Positions 8,033-17,092 of a stretch of DNA of 64,000 nt are shown in pieces. The position numbers and the translations under genes were made by a program. The stretch is from the NCBI RefSeq assembly GCF_000826145.2, contig NZ_LN651335.1, positions 186,001 to 250,000 of the forward strand, written 5' to 3'. The first letter of the stretch is position 1; each line of letters starts with the position of its first letter. This DNA comes from Sporosarcina koreensis. Lineage in GTDB: Bacteria > Bacillota > Bacilli > Bacillales_A > Planococcaceae. A model generated the notes under the pieces. That model did not search any database, had not been told where the DNA came from, and saw only the letters and a list, made by a program, of their open reading frames with translations.

Positions 8033-9085
8033 ATGAGTAAAGAAAAGACAAAACAGCTGCACAAAAGTGTAGCCCCGTTCGCAAAATCCGATATGAAAAA
8101 AAGCATTCTGCAGCTCGTGAACACGATTTTTCCGCTGGTGATCCTATGGGCTGCGGCCTGGCAGGCATTCTCCGTGTCGATGTGGCTGTCGGCTGGATTC
8201 AGTGTTGCAGCATCTTTCTTTGTTGTCCGGACCTTCATCATCTTCCACGACTGCACGCACGGTTCGTTTTTCAAGAATAAGAAAGCGAATGATATTGTCG
8301 GAACCATAACAGGGATCCTTACGCTGTTCGCCTATGAAAAATGGAAGCGCGAACATGCAATCCATCATGCGACAAGCTCGAACCTCGATAAAAGAGGCGT
8401 CGGTGATATCTGGGTCATGACAGTCCGGGAATACGAGGAAGCCTCGTTCTGGACACGGCTCGGCTACCGTTTCTACCGCAATCCCCTCATCATGTTCGGA
8501 TTTGGACCCTTGTATCTTGTACTGATCTCAAGCCGGTTCAACCGGAAAGATGCCCGTAAGAAAGAACGGATGAACACGTATCTTATCAACGGTTCACTTG
8601 TCGTGCTGTACACAGCCCTGATCCTCCTGACCGGCTGGCAGGCATTCCTGTTCGTTCAGGGAATCGCCATGTTCACTGCAGGCGCACTCGGGATCTGGCT
8701 GTTCTATATCCAGCATACATTCGAGGATTCCTATTTCGAAGAAGAGTCCGAATGGGATTATGTCAAGGCGGCGGTCGAAGGCAGTTCGTATTACAAACTG
8801 CCGAAGGTTCTGCAGTGGGCGACCGGCAACATCGGATTCCACCATGTCCATCACCTGGCGCCGCGCGTGCCGAACTACAATCTGGAAATGGCGCACGAGT
8901 TGACACCGCCTCTCCAGAAAGCCACGACGATTGATATGAAAAAAAGTCTCGAGTCGCTGCGCTACAAGCTATACGACCCGGAACACAAAACATTCGTCAC
9001 ATTCCGGGATGTCCGCAGGCTCATGAATGCCAAGACGCCGGCCCTCAAGCTGAAAGCGGAGAAAACGAGACTGGAAACGAAATAA
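8033..9085 (+). CDS. des: Membrane fatty acid desaturase (Des type, acyl-lipid)
   Basis: A 350-residue membrane desaturase with the three histidine boxes HDCTHGS (72-76), HAIHH (108-112) and HHVHH (270-274) that hold the di-iron centre, and about four membrane helices in two pairs. It inserts a cis double bond into membrane phospholipid acyl chains using O2; the B. subtilis homologue is a delta-5 desaturase induced by cold. The next two genes encode a DesK/DesR pair, which makes the cold or membrane-rigidity circuit assignment strong. The start follows GGGAGG and is the first codon after the predicted promoter. Confidence 0.93.
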   Translation: MSKEKTKQLHKSVAPFAKSDMKKSILQLVNTIFPLVILWAAAWQAFSVSMWLSAGFSVAASFFVVRTFIIFHDCTHGSFFKNKKANDIVGTITGILTLFAYEKWKREHAIHHATSSNLDKRGVGDIWVMTVREYEEASFWTRLGYRFYRNPLIMFGFGPLYLVLISSRFNRKDARKKERMNTYLINGSLVVLYTALILLTGWQAFLFVQGIAMFTAGALGIWLFYIQHTFEDSYFEEESEWDYVKAAVEGSSYYKLPKVLQWATGNIGFHHVHHLAPRVPNYNLEMAHELTPPLQKATTIDMKKSLESLRYKLYDPEHKTFVTFRDVRRLMNAKTPALKLKAEKTRLETK

Positions 9086-9092
9086 CAGGACT

Positions 9093-9124
9093 GAAGCCGT
9101 CTCTTGCGTGAGATGGCTTTTTTC
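9093..9124 (+). terminator. Terminator between des and desK
   Basis: AAGCCGTCTC pairs with GAGATGGCTT and is followed by a T-run. It separates des from the kinase gene, as expected if most des message ends here while desKR are made at a lower level. Confidence 0.75.
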
Positions 9125-9170
9125 TGTTTGAACCGGTACACTGAAAACAAACATGGAGGGAGGAGTGCTG

Positions 9171-10304
9171 ATGGAGAATTGGTATAACCTGTTTCCCAGG
9201 AATCCATGGCTGAGCGGGTATATTTGGGTGGTGTTCTGCGTTTTGCCGTTTTTCTTCATCTTCCGGACATCCGACCCCGGAAATATCGGATTCGGCATCG
9301 TGATGGTCTTGCTGTTCTTCCTCTGTTACCGATTTTCGTTCCGGTCGAAGAGCGGGCTCGTCTATATGTGGATCGGCCTTGAAATGGCTATCAATGTAGG
9401 GCTCACCCTGCTGTACGGGTATGTCTACCTTTCGCTGTTCACCGCATTTTTCATCGGGAACATCCGGCGGCCTGTCGGTTTTTTCATCATATATGGTATC
9501 CATATCGCAGTGATGATCGGCGCCATCGTTGCCGGTTTCTTCATCGAAATCGAGCTGTTCCTGCCGCAGGTCCACTTTCTCATACTGACGCTGATCGGCG
9601 TTGTGCTGCTGCCGTTCAACCTCTATAACCGCAACAAGCAGGAGAAACTGGAAGGACAGCTTGAATACGCACAGGAACGGATCTCTGAACTGACATTGGT
9701 CGCCGAGCGGCAGCGGATTGCGCGTGATCTGCATGATACGCTTGGTCAGAAACTGTCACTGATCGGGCTGAAAAGCGATCTGGCGGGAAAAATGATTGAA
9801 CGGGATCCCGTACGCGCAGCAAAAGAGCTGCAGGAGATCCGGCAGACAGCAAGCATCGCACTGAACGAGGTGCGGGAACTTGTTTCGACGATGCGTGCCG
9901 TGCGTCTGAACGAGGAACTTGCCCGTGTCCGGCAGATGCTGGGTGCTGCGGAAATCGAGCTGACCGTCCATGGAGATCCGGTCTATGAGTCGATCACACC
10001 GATTGCAGAAAATGTGCTGAGCATGTGTATGAAAGAGACTGTCACCAATATTGTGAAACACAGCTTTGCCGACCATTGCACCATCACATTCCAGCCTGCG
10101 GGCGACAGGTATGCCATCACCGTGACGGATGACGGAATCGGTTTGACGGAAGGCCGGGATTCGCTTCCGGGCAATGGATTGAACGGCATGAGGGAACGTC
10201 TGGATTTTGTCAACGGAACTCTTCATATCGCACCGGCTCCTGAAGGCGGTACCACGTTGACATTTTCTGTGCCCTCTGTTCTGAAACATATCGTAAAGGA
10301 GTGA
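9171..10304 (+). CDS. desK: Sensor histidine kinase DesK
   Basis: A 377-residue kinase with about five N-terminal membrane helices (1-152), a coiled linker, and a HisKA_3/HATPase domain. The phospho-acceptor is His188 in RDLHDTLGQ, the same position as in B. subtilis DesK. The ATP domain shows the MKETVTNIVKHS N-box and VTDDGIGL. DesK senses membrane thickness and order and controls DesR. ATG 9171 follows GGAGGGAGGAG; the in-frame ATG at 9153 lies within that purine tract and has no site of its own. desR starts 7 bases after the stop. Confidence 0.95.
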   Translation: MENWYNLFPRNPWLSGYIWVVFCVLPFFFIFRTSDPGNIGFGIVMVLLFFLCYRFSFRSKSGLVYMWIGLEMAINVGLTLLYGYVYLSLFTAFFIGNIRRPVGFFIIYGIHIAVMIGAIVAGFFIEIELFLPQVHFLILTLIGVVLLPFNLYNRNKQEKLEGQLEYAQERISELTLVAERQRIARDLHDTLGQKLSLIGLKSDLAGKMIERDPVRAAKELQEIRQTASIALNEVRELVSTMRAVRLNEELARVRQMLGAAEIELTVHGDPVYESITPIAENVLSMCMKETVTNIVKHSFADHCTITFQPAGDRYAITVTDDGIGLTEGRDSLPGNGLNGMRERLDFVNGTLHIAPAPEGGTTLTFSVPSVLKHIVKE

Positions 10305-10311
10305 AGGACGC

Positions 10312-10926
10312 ATGATCCGAATTGTACTGGCAGAGGATCAGGGAATGCTGCTCGGAGCTTTCGCTTCGCTGCTCAACCTGGAGGAAGACATGGAAGTGAT
10401 CGGCCAGGCGAGGAATGGCGAAGAGGCGGTGCAGCTCGTACAGCATCTGCAGCCGGATATTTGCATCATGGATATCGAGATGCCTGTAAAAACCGGTCTG
10501 GAAGCGGCCGAACGGCTCCAGACGGAACCGTGCAAGATCATCATCCTGACGACATTCGCACGGGCGGGCTATTTTGAACGCGCCAGGAAGGCGGGTGTCC
10601 GCGGCTATCTCCTGAAAGACAGTCCGTTCGAGGAGCTGGCCGGGTCCATACGCTCCATCATGGCCGGACGCCGTATTTACGCACCTGAACTGGTGGACCT
10701 TGCGTACGGGGATGATCCGGAGACGGAAAGCCCGCTGACCGAACGGGAGGCCGAGGTGCTGGAACTGATCTCAGACGGCAGGACGACAAAACAGATTGCG
10801 GCCGCTCTGCATCTCACGCCGGGCACAGTCCGCAACTATATTTCCATCATCCTCGATAAGATGTCAGCAGGAAGCCGTATCGAGGCGGTCAAGCGGTTCC
10901 AGGAAAAAGGATGGTCCAGAAAATGA
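10312..10926 (+). CDS. desR: Response regulator DesR (NarL/LuxR family)
   Basis: A 204-residue regulator with a receiver domain (1-120; phospho-acceptor Asp54, Thr and Lys switch residues in LTTFA and LLKDS) and a C-terminal LuxR-type helix-turn-helix ([22 protein letters not shown]). Asp54 matches the B. subtilis DesR site. Phosphorylated DesR activates des. It overlaps the ribosome binding site of the next gene, dsdA, so the two may be co-transcribed. Confidence 0.94.
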   Translation: MIRIVLAEDQGMLLGAFASLLNLEEDMEVIGQARNGEEAVQLVQHLQPDICIMDIEMPVKTGLEAAERLQTEPCKIIILTTFARAGYFERARKAGVRGYLLKDSPFEELAGSIRSIMAGRRIYAPELVDLAYGDDPETESPLTEREAEVLELISDGRTTKQIAAALHLTPGTVRNYISIILDKMSAGSRIEAVKRFQEKGWSRK

Positions 10927-10940
10927 GGGGAGGCAGCAAT

Positions 10941-12281
10941 ATGCAGACAATGGAAGAATGGGAGGAACGGTTCCCGAATATCCGACAGCTGAAAGAACGG
11001 AATGAGTGGCTGTGGCAGAATCCTCAGGTGTCAGATGCCGAAACAGGGCTGGCTGTTTCTGGGCTGACAAACACGGAGGTGAAGGAAGCTTCACGGCGTT
11101 TCGACCGGTTCGCCCCTTTCTTCGCAGCTGTTTTCCCCGAAACTGCTGAACGGTCAGGGCGTATCGAATCACCTCTTACGCAGATACCGGCCATGCAGAA
11201 GGAACTGGTACGGACAACCGGCATGGAAATTCCCGGTATGCTTCTGTTGAAACAGGACAACGCTCTTCCGATTTCGGGTTCCATCAAGGCGAGGGGAGGC
11301 TTCCATGAGGTATTGAAAGTGGCGGAGTCATTGGCTGCCGAACATGGCCTGATCGACACTTCAGAGGATTACCGCCAGTTCATGGACAGCCGGTTCCGTG
11401 ACTTGTTCGCTTCCCGCAAAATCGCAGTCGGGTCTACCGGGAATCTCGGTCTGAGCATTGGAATCCTCAGCGCCGCATTCGGTTTCGAAGTGACCGTCCA
11501 CATGTCCGCGGACGCCAAGCAGTGGAAAAAGGAACTGCTTCGCAGCAAAGGGGTCATCGTGAAAGAATACGAAGATGATTACAGCAAGGCGGTGGAAGAG
11601 GGCCGGGCGGAAGCAGAAACCGATCCATCCTGCCACTTTGTGGATGATGAGAATTCCAAGGACCTGTTCTTCGGATATGCTGTAGCGGGTGAGCGTCTTG
11701 CCAGCCAACTTGCGGAGCAGGATATCCGGATAGACGAGGAGCATCCGCTGTTCGTCTATTTACCATGCGGAGTCGGCGGCGGACCGGGTGGAGTTGCTTT
11801 TGGTCTGAAACTGCAGTTCGGCGATGCTGTGCATTGCTATTTTGCAGAGCCCGTCAATGCGCCCTGCATGCTGCTGGGCATGATGACACAGCTGCACGGA
11901 CAGATCAGTGTCCGGGATATCGGGCTCGACAACCGGACGGCGGCAGACGGTCTTGCTGTCGGAAGGCCGTCAGGGTTTGTGGGAAAGGTGATGACCCCGC
12001 TGCTGGATGGGATCTTCACAGTGGAGGACCGGACCTTGTTCGGCTTGTTGAGAATGCTGGCAGATACGGAGAGGATTTTTGCGGAACCATCCGCCCTTGC
12101 AGGTATGATGGGTCCGGTCTTCTTGAGTGAAGGCAGCGTGAAGGATGCTGATTCGCCGAAAGCAAGGCATCTTGTATGGTCGACAGGCGGAGGGATGGTG
12201 CCTGAGGATGTCTTGGGTGAGTACTATGAAAAGGGGAAAGCTGTCGAATTATTTCCCGGGAAATCGACAAAAAACGATTGA
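10941..12281 (+). CDS. dsdA: D-serine dehydratase (D-serine ammonia-lyase)
   Basis: A 446-residue fold-type II PLP enzyme. The Schiff-base Lys is Lys116 in SGSIKARGG, and the glycine-rich phosphate loop CGVGGGPGG follows near residue 280. DsdA converts D-serine to pyruvate and ammonia, detoxifying D-serine that would otherwise disturb cell-wall and pantothenate metabolism. ATG 10941 follows AGGGGAGG. Only 14 bases separate it from desR, an unexpected pairing of a membrane-sensing regulator with D-amino acid catabolism; it may be plain read-through. Confidence 0.93.
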   Translation: MQTMEEWEERFPNIRQLKERNEWLWQNPQVSDAETGLAVSGLTNTEVKEASRRFDRFAPFFAAVFPETAERSGRIESPLTQIPAMQKELVRTTGMEIPGMLLLKQDNALPISGSIKARGGFHEVLKVAESLAAEHGLIDTSEDYRQFMDSRFRDLFASRKIAVGSTGNLGLSIGILSAAFGFEVTVHMSADAKQWKKELLRSKGVIVKEYEDDYSKAVEEGRAEAETDPSCHFVDDENSKDLFFGYAVAGERLASQLAEQDIRIDEEHPLFVYLPCGVGGGPGGVAFGLKLQFGDAVHCYFAEPVNAPCMLLGMMTQLHGQISVRDIGLDNRTAADGLAVGRPSGFVGKVMTPLLDGIFTVEDRTLFGLLRMLADTERIFAEPSALAGMMGPVFLSEGSVKDADSPKARHLVWSTGGGMVPEDVLGEYYEKGKAVELFPGKSTKND

Positions 12282-12407
12282 CCGTAAATGTGCAGTGATT
12301 AGAATTGATTGACAATGCGGAATTCGGGTTCGCCCGTTTGATAATCAGCCGCGAGGGGAATATATAGGGACAAACTTAATTACATCTCTATTGGAGGATG
12401 AACAACT

Positions 12408-13298
12408 ATGAATTCCCCTCTTACTGAAACAGCAGAGAAGGAACAGGAAGCTTTCCGGCCGCAGCTGCCGGCGGCAAAATGTGCAACCGAGTACGATACA
12501 CTCCGTCGTGTCGTTCTGTGTGAACCGAAATACATGGCAATCGAAGATGTCATCAACGACGTACAGAAAAAGTATAAAGACGAGAATATCGACCGTCCCA
12601 AAGCGATGGCGCAGCACCAGGCGTTTGAAAAAAAGCTGCGCGAGCACAACGTGGAAGTCATCAAGCTGCCGTCTTCAGAACGGTATCCCGAGCAGGTGTT
12701 CACGCGGGATATCGGCTTCACGGTCGGTGATCGGCTGTTCCTCGCAGATATGGCGAGCGATATCCGGAAAGGTGAAGAGGCGGCCCTCCAAAACTGGCTG
12801 CTGAAAGAAAATATACCGTTCCGCGTATCGGAGAGCCATGTGGAAGGCGGCGATGTGATCGTCGACCGGAATCGGGTATTCATCGGCATCAGCAGCCGGA
12901 CGAGTGAAGAAGCAGTCAGCCAGCTCGAGAAGAGCCTTCCCGACCATGAAGTCATCCGGGTGCCGTTCGATGAAAAGTATCTGCATCTGGACTGTGTATT
13001 CAATGTCCTCTCGCCGGAGACCGGGCTCTATTTCCCGCAGGCGTTCGACGAGGACACACGGCAGATGCTGGAGTCGATGTACGATCTGATTGAAGTGAAG
13101 GAGTCCGAACAGTTCACGATGGGCACGAACGTCCTGTCGATCGGGGATGGACAGCTGTTCAGCCTTCCGCAAAATCCGGAAGTGAATGCGGCGATGCGGA
13201 AGAAGGGCTTCGACGTCATCGAAGTTGATTTTTCGGAGATCATCAAGTCCGGCGGCTCGTTCCGATGCTGTTCGATGCCGGTGGTACGCAAGGACTGA
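12408..13298 (+). CDS. Dimethylarginine dimethylaminohydrolase family protein (amidinotransferase fold, YkgA-like)
   Basis: A 296-residue protein of the guanidine-modifying superfamily. Motifs include the N-terminal RRVVLCEP strand, FTRDIGF, HVEGGD with its catalytic His/Asp region, and the C-terminal GGSFRCCS in which Cys287 is the predicted nucleophile. Family members hydrolyse methylarginines or related guanidines to citrulline; the true substrate here is not known. A TTGGAGGA site precedes the ATG. It stands alone, closed by a terminator. Confidence 0.82.
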   Translation: MNSPLTETAEKEQEAFRPQLPAAKCATEYDTLRRVVLCEPKYMAIEDVINDVQKKYKDENIDRPKAMAQHQAFEKKLREHNVEVIKLPSSERYPEQVFTRDIGFTVGDRLFLADMASDIRKGEEAALQNWLLKENIPFRVSESHVEGGDVIVDRNRVFIGISSRTSEEAVSQLEKSLPDHEVIRVPFDEKYLHLDCVFNVLSPETGLYFPQAFDEDTRQMLESMYDLIEVKESEQFTMGTNVLSIGDGQLFSLPQNPEVNAAMRKKGFDVIEVDFSEIIKSGGSFRCCSMPVVRKD

Positions 13299-13303
13299 CG
13301 GAA

Positions 13304-13341
13304 AAGAGACCGGTGCCGGACAGGCAGCCGGTCTTTTTTTA
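13304..13341 (+). terminator. Intrinsic terminator after the DDAH-family gene
   Basis: AGACCGG (from 13308) and CCGGTCT flank a 14-base loop, followed by seven T residues. Confidence 0.85.
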
Positions 13342-13379
13342 CACGGGAAATTGCAGACTACGACACAGGAGGTCATTTA

Positions 13380-13925
13380 ATGGGGAAAACCATATACTTG
13401 GTCAATCACGGCGAAGCGGAAGGCAATGGCGCGCATGACGAACTGACAGCGGAAGGCATCATCCATTCCGAGGAGCTGGGCGAGTTTCTGGAAGGATGTC
13501 CGGCGGCAGACCGAGTCATCACGAGTCCGCTGCGGCGGGCCCGCCAGACAGCTGCTGCCATCGGGGATAAGCTCGGAATCCATATCGAAGAGGACAGCCG
13601 CCTGGCCGAACGACAAATGAGCAGCCAGGTCTTCGATGACTGGCTGCTGAAAGTGGAGGATACATTCCTTGATCTGAATCTGTCCTATGAAGACGGAGAG
13701 TCGTCGCATGATGCGATGCAGCGGGCATGCGATGTGATCGCCGAGCTGCCGGATGACAGCAGGACCGTCATCGTCACCCACAGCCTGCTGTTCATCCTGA
13801 TCCTCCGCTGCTACGACGAAAGGGCAGGCTTCGAGGATTGGCAGGCACTGAAGCATCCCGATGTCTACGAATTGCAGATTTCGGGTGACAGCGGCATATA
13901 TAAGCCATTGCAGCATCATAAATGA
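13380..13925 (+). CDS. Histidine phosphatase (phosphoglycerate mutase-like) protein with altered RHG motif
   Basis: A 181-residue protein of the histidine phosphatase branch. The catalytic His10 is present, but the family RHG motif reads NHGE: codon AAT gives Asn9 where Arg normally holds the phosphate. Other pocket residues remain: the SPLRRARQTA segment (50-59), Glu78 in LAERQ and His134 in VTHS. The substitution may lower activity or change the ligand; a sequencing change cannot be excluded. It begins after ACAGGAGG and is flanked by terminators, so it is a single-gene unit. Confidence 0.8.
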   Translation: MGKTIYLVNHGEAEGNGAHDELTAEGIIHSEELGEFLEGCPAADRVITSPLRRARQTAAAIGDKLGIHIEEDSRLAERQMSSQVFDDWLLKVEDTFLDLNLSYEDGESSHDAMQRACDVIAELPDDSRTVIVTHSLLFILILRCYDERAGFEDWQALKHPDVYELQISGDSGIYKPLQHHK

Positions 13926-13929
13926 CGGA

Positions 13930-13956
13930 AAAACCGGGCAGCCGCCCGGTTTTTTG
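13930..13956 (+). terminator. Intrinsic terminator after the histidine phosphatase gene
   Basis: AAACCGGGC, a 4-base loop AGCC and GCCCGGTTTTTT form a compact perfect hairpin. Confidence 0.92.
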
Positions 13957-13983
13957 ATGTCTGTATACAAAATAAAAGGGGGA

Positions 13984-14123
13984 GTGCTCATAAACCGCGG
14001 AAAGTGATCATAAATCGTGGAAAGTGATCATAAATCGCGGAAAGTGATCATAAACCGCAGAAAGTGATCATAAACCGGAAAAAGTGATCATAACCCCACA
14101 AAACTGCTCATACCATCCGCCGG
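13984..14123. repeat. 20-bp direct tandem repeat array, seven units
   Basis: Seven head-to-tail units with an exact 20-base period start at 13984, 14004, 14024, 14044, 14064, 14084 and 14104. The consensus is GTGATCATAAAYCGCGGAAA, which holds the palindrome TGATCA. Units 2-6 carry TGATCATAA; the first and last units carry TGCTCATA instead, and the second half of the units decays from unit 5 onward. There are no spacers, so it is not CRISPR, and no ORF spans it credibly. It lies between the terminator of the upstream gene and the end of the convergent thiamine operon. Confidence 0.9.
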
Positions 14124-14312
14124 CCCACGAACCTTTATCATGCATAATCCTTCACTTTCGCCGCGTTCAAGAGCGGAAAGTCAAAAGAAAGCTTGTGTGT
14201 GCCGGCGGGCCGGCGCATTTTCTGCAGAACCGTCATGCTCATGCCTGTCCAGCACACCAGGTACAGACCTGCGTCAAGACGTACACTCCAAAAAACCTCA
14301 GGCGCCACAGTG
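14124..14312. other. Intergenic stretch after the repeat array
   Basis: Together with the array this makes a gap of about 387 bases without a credible gene. The stretch holds a GC-rich palindromic patch near 14200-14216 (GCCGGC repeated) and short T-runs on the minus strand, which may end thiW transcription, but I cannot fit a clear terminator. ORFs here are open only by base composition. Confidence 0.5.
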
Positions 14313-14810
14313 TCACCAGGATGCGAGCCGGCGGCCGGCCGGAAGACGCTGCAGCCGCGCAGCCAGCAGCCCGCCGAGAAGAGCACCGCTGACACTCGAA
14401 ACAAGGAAAGGCGGCATGAAGAAGAAGGCGCCGGCCGACGTCCCCATCAGGACCGCTGCATATGGGACGGCGAACAGGGAGGCGATCAGGCCCGTGCCGA
14501 TCATTTCGCCAATGGCAGCCATCCAAATATGCCGCCCTCTCGTATACAGCAGACCGGCCATCGCCGCGCCGATCATACCGCCAGGGAACGCCAGGAGGGA
14601 ACCTGTCCCTGTCAAGATCCTAACAATGGCCGTGAGGAATGCAACCAGAACGGCGGGAATCGGTCCGAGCAATACGGCTGCCGCAACATTGACGGCATGC
14701 TGGATCGGGTAGGCGCGTGCAACCCCGGCCGGGAAGGAAACGAAGGCGGACCCGGCAACGGCGATCGCTGTCAGGAGTCCGATCGCTGTCAGCTTCTTCG
14801 CAGACATCAT
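14313..14810 (-). CDS. thiW: Energy-coupling factor (ECF) S component ThiW, predicted thiazole transporter
   Basis: A 165-residue membrane protein with about five to six helices and the ThiW features VSFPAGVARAYPIQHAVN and LLAFPGGMIGA. ThiW is the substrate-binding subunit of an ECF importer, predicted from riboswitch control and gene context in Firmicutes to bring in the hydroxyethylthiazole precursor of thiamine; the ECF ATPases are encoded elsewhere. The ATG overlaps the thiE stop (ATGA). It is the last gene of the thi operon. Confidence 0.88.
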   Translation of the reverse strand: MMSAKKLTAIGLLTAIAVAGSAFVSFPAGVARAYPIQHAVNVAAAVLLGPIPAVLVAFLTAIVRILTGTGSLLAFPGGMIGAAMAGLLYTRGRHIWMAAIGEMIGTGLIASLFAVPYAAVLMGTSAGAFFFMPPFLVSSVSGALLGGLLAARLQRLPAGRRLASW

Positions 14811-15460
14811 ACGCGTGCCTCCTTCTGCGCCATCGCACTCAAGAATGCCGCTGCCGTCTGTTCAGCATCAGGGGCGGAGGCGATGGCGGAAATGACCGCC
14901 ACCCCGCTTGCACCGGCCGCTAGGACAGCAGGGGACTTTTCTGCCGTGATGCCGCCGATGCCGACGATCGGCAATTCCGGAAAACGGCCGGCTGCTGCAT
15001 GGATGGCTGCTGTCCCGGCAACGGCCCGGGCATCCGCTTTCGAGCGGGTCGCAAAGACCGGCCCCATGCCGACGTAATCAGCTCCTGCTGCAACAGCTGC
15101 TGCCGCCTCGTCTTCCGAATGGACAGAGACGCCGAGGATCCGGTCAGGACCGATCAGCCCGCGGACAGCTGCAGCCGGTCGGTCCTCCTGTCCGACGTGG
15201 ACTCCGTCCGCCCCGGTCTGCACTGCCAATTCCACGTCATCATTGACGATGAACGGGACTCCGAATGCTCTGCACAACCGGAGACAGCTCTCGGCGAACG
15301 CGGTTTTTTCCAGGCCGGTCAAAGCGGCAGGCCCTTTCTCACGGAGTTGGAAGCAGGTGACCCCGCCCCGCAAGGCAGCTTCGAGGACGGTCAGCGGATC
15401 ACCGGCCGGAACATCTGCCGACCCCATGATGAAGTACAGACGCAGGTCAATTGGATGCAA
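14807..15460 (-). CDS. thiE: Thiamine-phosphate synthase
   Basis: A TIM-barrel of about 217 residues that joins HMP pyrophosphate to thiazole phosphate to form thiamine monophosphate. Motifs FQLREKG, FIVNDDVELA, GVHVGQED and YVGMGPVF are all present. I place the start at TTG 15460 because GAGGGGG lies 9 bases upstream; it overlaps the thiD end by 14 bases. An in-frame ATG about 9 codons further upstream, inside thiD, is an alternative. The full open frame extends far into thiD and is not all coding. Confidence 0.9.
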   Translation of the reverse strand: MHPIDLRLYFIMGSADVPAGDPLTVLEAALRGGVTCFQLREKGPAALTGLEKTAFAESCLRLCRAFGVPFIVNDDVELAVQTGADGVHVGQEDRPAAAVRGLIGPDRILGVSVHSEDEAAAAVAAGADYVGMGPVFATRSKADARAVAGTAAIHAAAGRFPELPIVGIGGITAEKSPAVLAAGASGVAVISAIASAPDAEQTAAAFLSAMAQKEARV

Positions 15461-16286
15461 TGAGTTCAACCCCCTCTGTCCGTGCATCATTGTGCACGCG
15501 CCAGGCGGCGTGGTTCGTCGGTCCATGACCGCTGCCGATACCGGGGGCGTGTTCGATCGCGAGCTGGATGAACTGCTTCGCCGTCCGGGCGGCCGCCTGC
15601 AGACTATGCCCCTTTGCAAGCTCAGCAGTGATGGCCGCTGCAAACGTGCAGCCCGTCCCATGGGTATGCTGCGTGTCAATACGACTGGAGCGCATAAGGA
15701 AAGACGTTCCGTCGGCTGACAGGAACAGATCTTCCGCAAACGGCACATCCGTCCGGTGGCCGCCTTTCAGCAGAACAGCGGACGCCCCCAAGCCGAGCAG
15801 CTGCCGTGCCGCATTCTCCATATCGACGGCCGATCGGATCGTCATCCCTGTCAGGACCTCCGCTTCCGGAATATTCGGTGTGACGAGGGCAGCAAGCGGG
15901 AGCAGTCCGTGCCGCAGCGACCTGACCGCTTCTTCCTGCAGCAGGGACGCACCCCCTTTTGCGATCATCACCGGATCGATGACCAGCGGGATCGTCTTCC
16001 TGCTGCGGAGAACCTCCGCTGTCATCTCGATCAGCTCGGCTGAATACAGCATCCCCGTCTTGACGGCTCGAACCGGGAAATCTGAAAACACCGCATCCAG
16101 CTGGGCCTGGACGATCGCAGGCTCGACAGGCTGCACCGCATGAACGCCGCGAGTATTCTGTGCAGTGATGGCGGTCAGTACGGATGTCCCGAAGACGCCG
16201 AGTTCCTGGAACGTCTTCAAATCCGCCTGGATGCCTGCACCTCCGCCGGAATCGGATCCGGCAATCGTCAGTGCCACGGAAGTCAT
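15447..16286 (-). CDS. thiD: Hydroxymethylpyrimidine kinase / HMP-phosphate kinase
   Basis: A 279-residue ribokinase-fold enzyme with [16 protein letters not shown] at the N-terminus and the [13 protein letters not shown] anion hole with its catalytic Asp/Gly region near 210. It phosphorylates HMP twice to the pyrophosphate used by ThiE. The start overlaps the thiM stop (ATGA), so translation is coupled. Length and motifs are normal. Confidence 0.94.
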   Translation of the reverse strand: MTSVALTIAGSDSGGGAGIQADLKTFQELGVFGTSVLTAITAQNTRGVHAVQPVEPAIVQAQLDAVFSDFPVRAVKTGMLYSAELIEMTAEVLRSRKTIPLVIDPVMIAKGGASLLQEEAVRSLRHGLLPLAALVTPNIPEAEVLTGMTIRSAVDMENAARQLLGLGASAVLLKGGHRTDVPFAEDLFLSADGTSFLMRSSRIDTQHTHGTGCTFAAAITAELAKGHSLQAAARTAKQFIQLAIEHAPGIGSGHGPTNHAAWRVHNDARTEGVELIASN

Positions 16287-17092
16287 GAAATCATCTCCTC
16301 TTCAAAGCGGAATTGATCGGCCCTGACACATGGATCATCGAGGGAGTGGAGTGCGTTCAGGAAATGGACAGGAAAATCCCCGGGTCCTCCGGAAGCTTCC
16401 GCAGCCGCTTCCCCGCACTTTTTATAAAACGCCAGGCTGTACGCCGCTGTCAGGAGCGGCTCACTCCGTCCGACAGCAAGGAATGCCCCGCAGATGGCAC
16501 TCAGCAGGCAGCCGGTGCCGGTTGTCGCTGTCATCATCGGGTGCCCGCCGGATATGCGGATTGTCCGTACCCCGTCCGTGATGATGTCATCGTCTCCGGT
16601 CACTGCAACGAGACAGTTGTGTGCCTTTGCCGCACGGCGGGCCGCTTCTGTGATGTCGGTATCCCCGCTGCCTGCGTCCACTCCTTTCGATTTCCATTCT
16701 ATGTTGGCGAGCGCAGCGATTTCACCCGCATTGCCGCGGATCATCGTGATGTCGAGTTCCTGTAACAGGCGTTCTGCGGTCCGTTTCCGGTAGGGCGTCG
16801 CACCTGCGCCGACGGGGTCCAGGATCAGCGGATTACCGGCTGCCCGTGCGCTCTTTCCTGCGATGAGCATGGCTTCGATCTTCTGCGGATCCAGTGTCCC
16901 GATATTCAATAGCGTGCAGGAGGCGAGTGCAGCGATATCGGACGCCTCTTCCGCAGAATCCGCCATGATCGGGGACGCCCCTAAAGCCAGGAGGCCGTTC
17001 GCCTGGAAGTTCGCCACGACGATGTTCGTCATGCAGTGGACGAGCGGGGAGGAATCCCGGACAGCTGCAATCGTCTCGGCAGGCAGCCTCAT
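16283..17092 (-). CDS. thiM: Hydroxyethylthiazole kinase
   Basis: A 269-residue ThiM with the family segments [19 protein letters not shown] (N-terminal), [21 protein letters not shown] and [10 protein letters not shown] with the active Cys. It phosphorylates hydroxyethylthiazole, the salvage partner of HMP. Overlaps the tenA stop by ATGA. With ThiW and ThiE it shows the operon is built for salvage of both thiamine halves. Confidence 0.94.
   Translation of the reverse strand: MRLPAETIAAVRDSSPLVHCMTNIVVANFQANGLLALGASPIMADSAEEASDIAALASCTLLNIGTLDPQKIEAMLIAGKSARAAGNPLILDPVGAGATPYRKRTAERLLQELDITMIRGNAGEIAALANIEWKSKGVDAGSGDTDITEAARRAAKAHNCLVAVTGDDDIITDGVRTIRISGGHPMMTATTGTGCLLSAICGAFLAVGRSEPLLTAAYSLAFYKKCGEAAAEASGGPGDFPVHFLNALHSLDDPCVRADQFRFEEEMIS

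Noticed and set aside
13984..14123. Possible CRISPR array
   Set aside because: The repeats are contiguous 20-mers without unique spacers, and no cas genes are nearby.
14138..14404. Minus-strand open frame of 88 codons overlapping the end of thiW
   Set aside because: No good ribosome site, overlaps thiW in another frame and has no membrane or conserved pattern.
14193..15077. Plus-strand open frame of 294 codons opposite thiW and thiE
   Set aside because: Shadow of the thi operon; low-complexity Arg/Gly/Pro composition.
15461..15748. Long N-terminal extension of thiE
   Set aside because: It lies fully within thiD, is low complexity, and ThiE proteins are about 215 residues.
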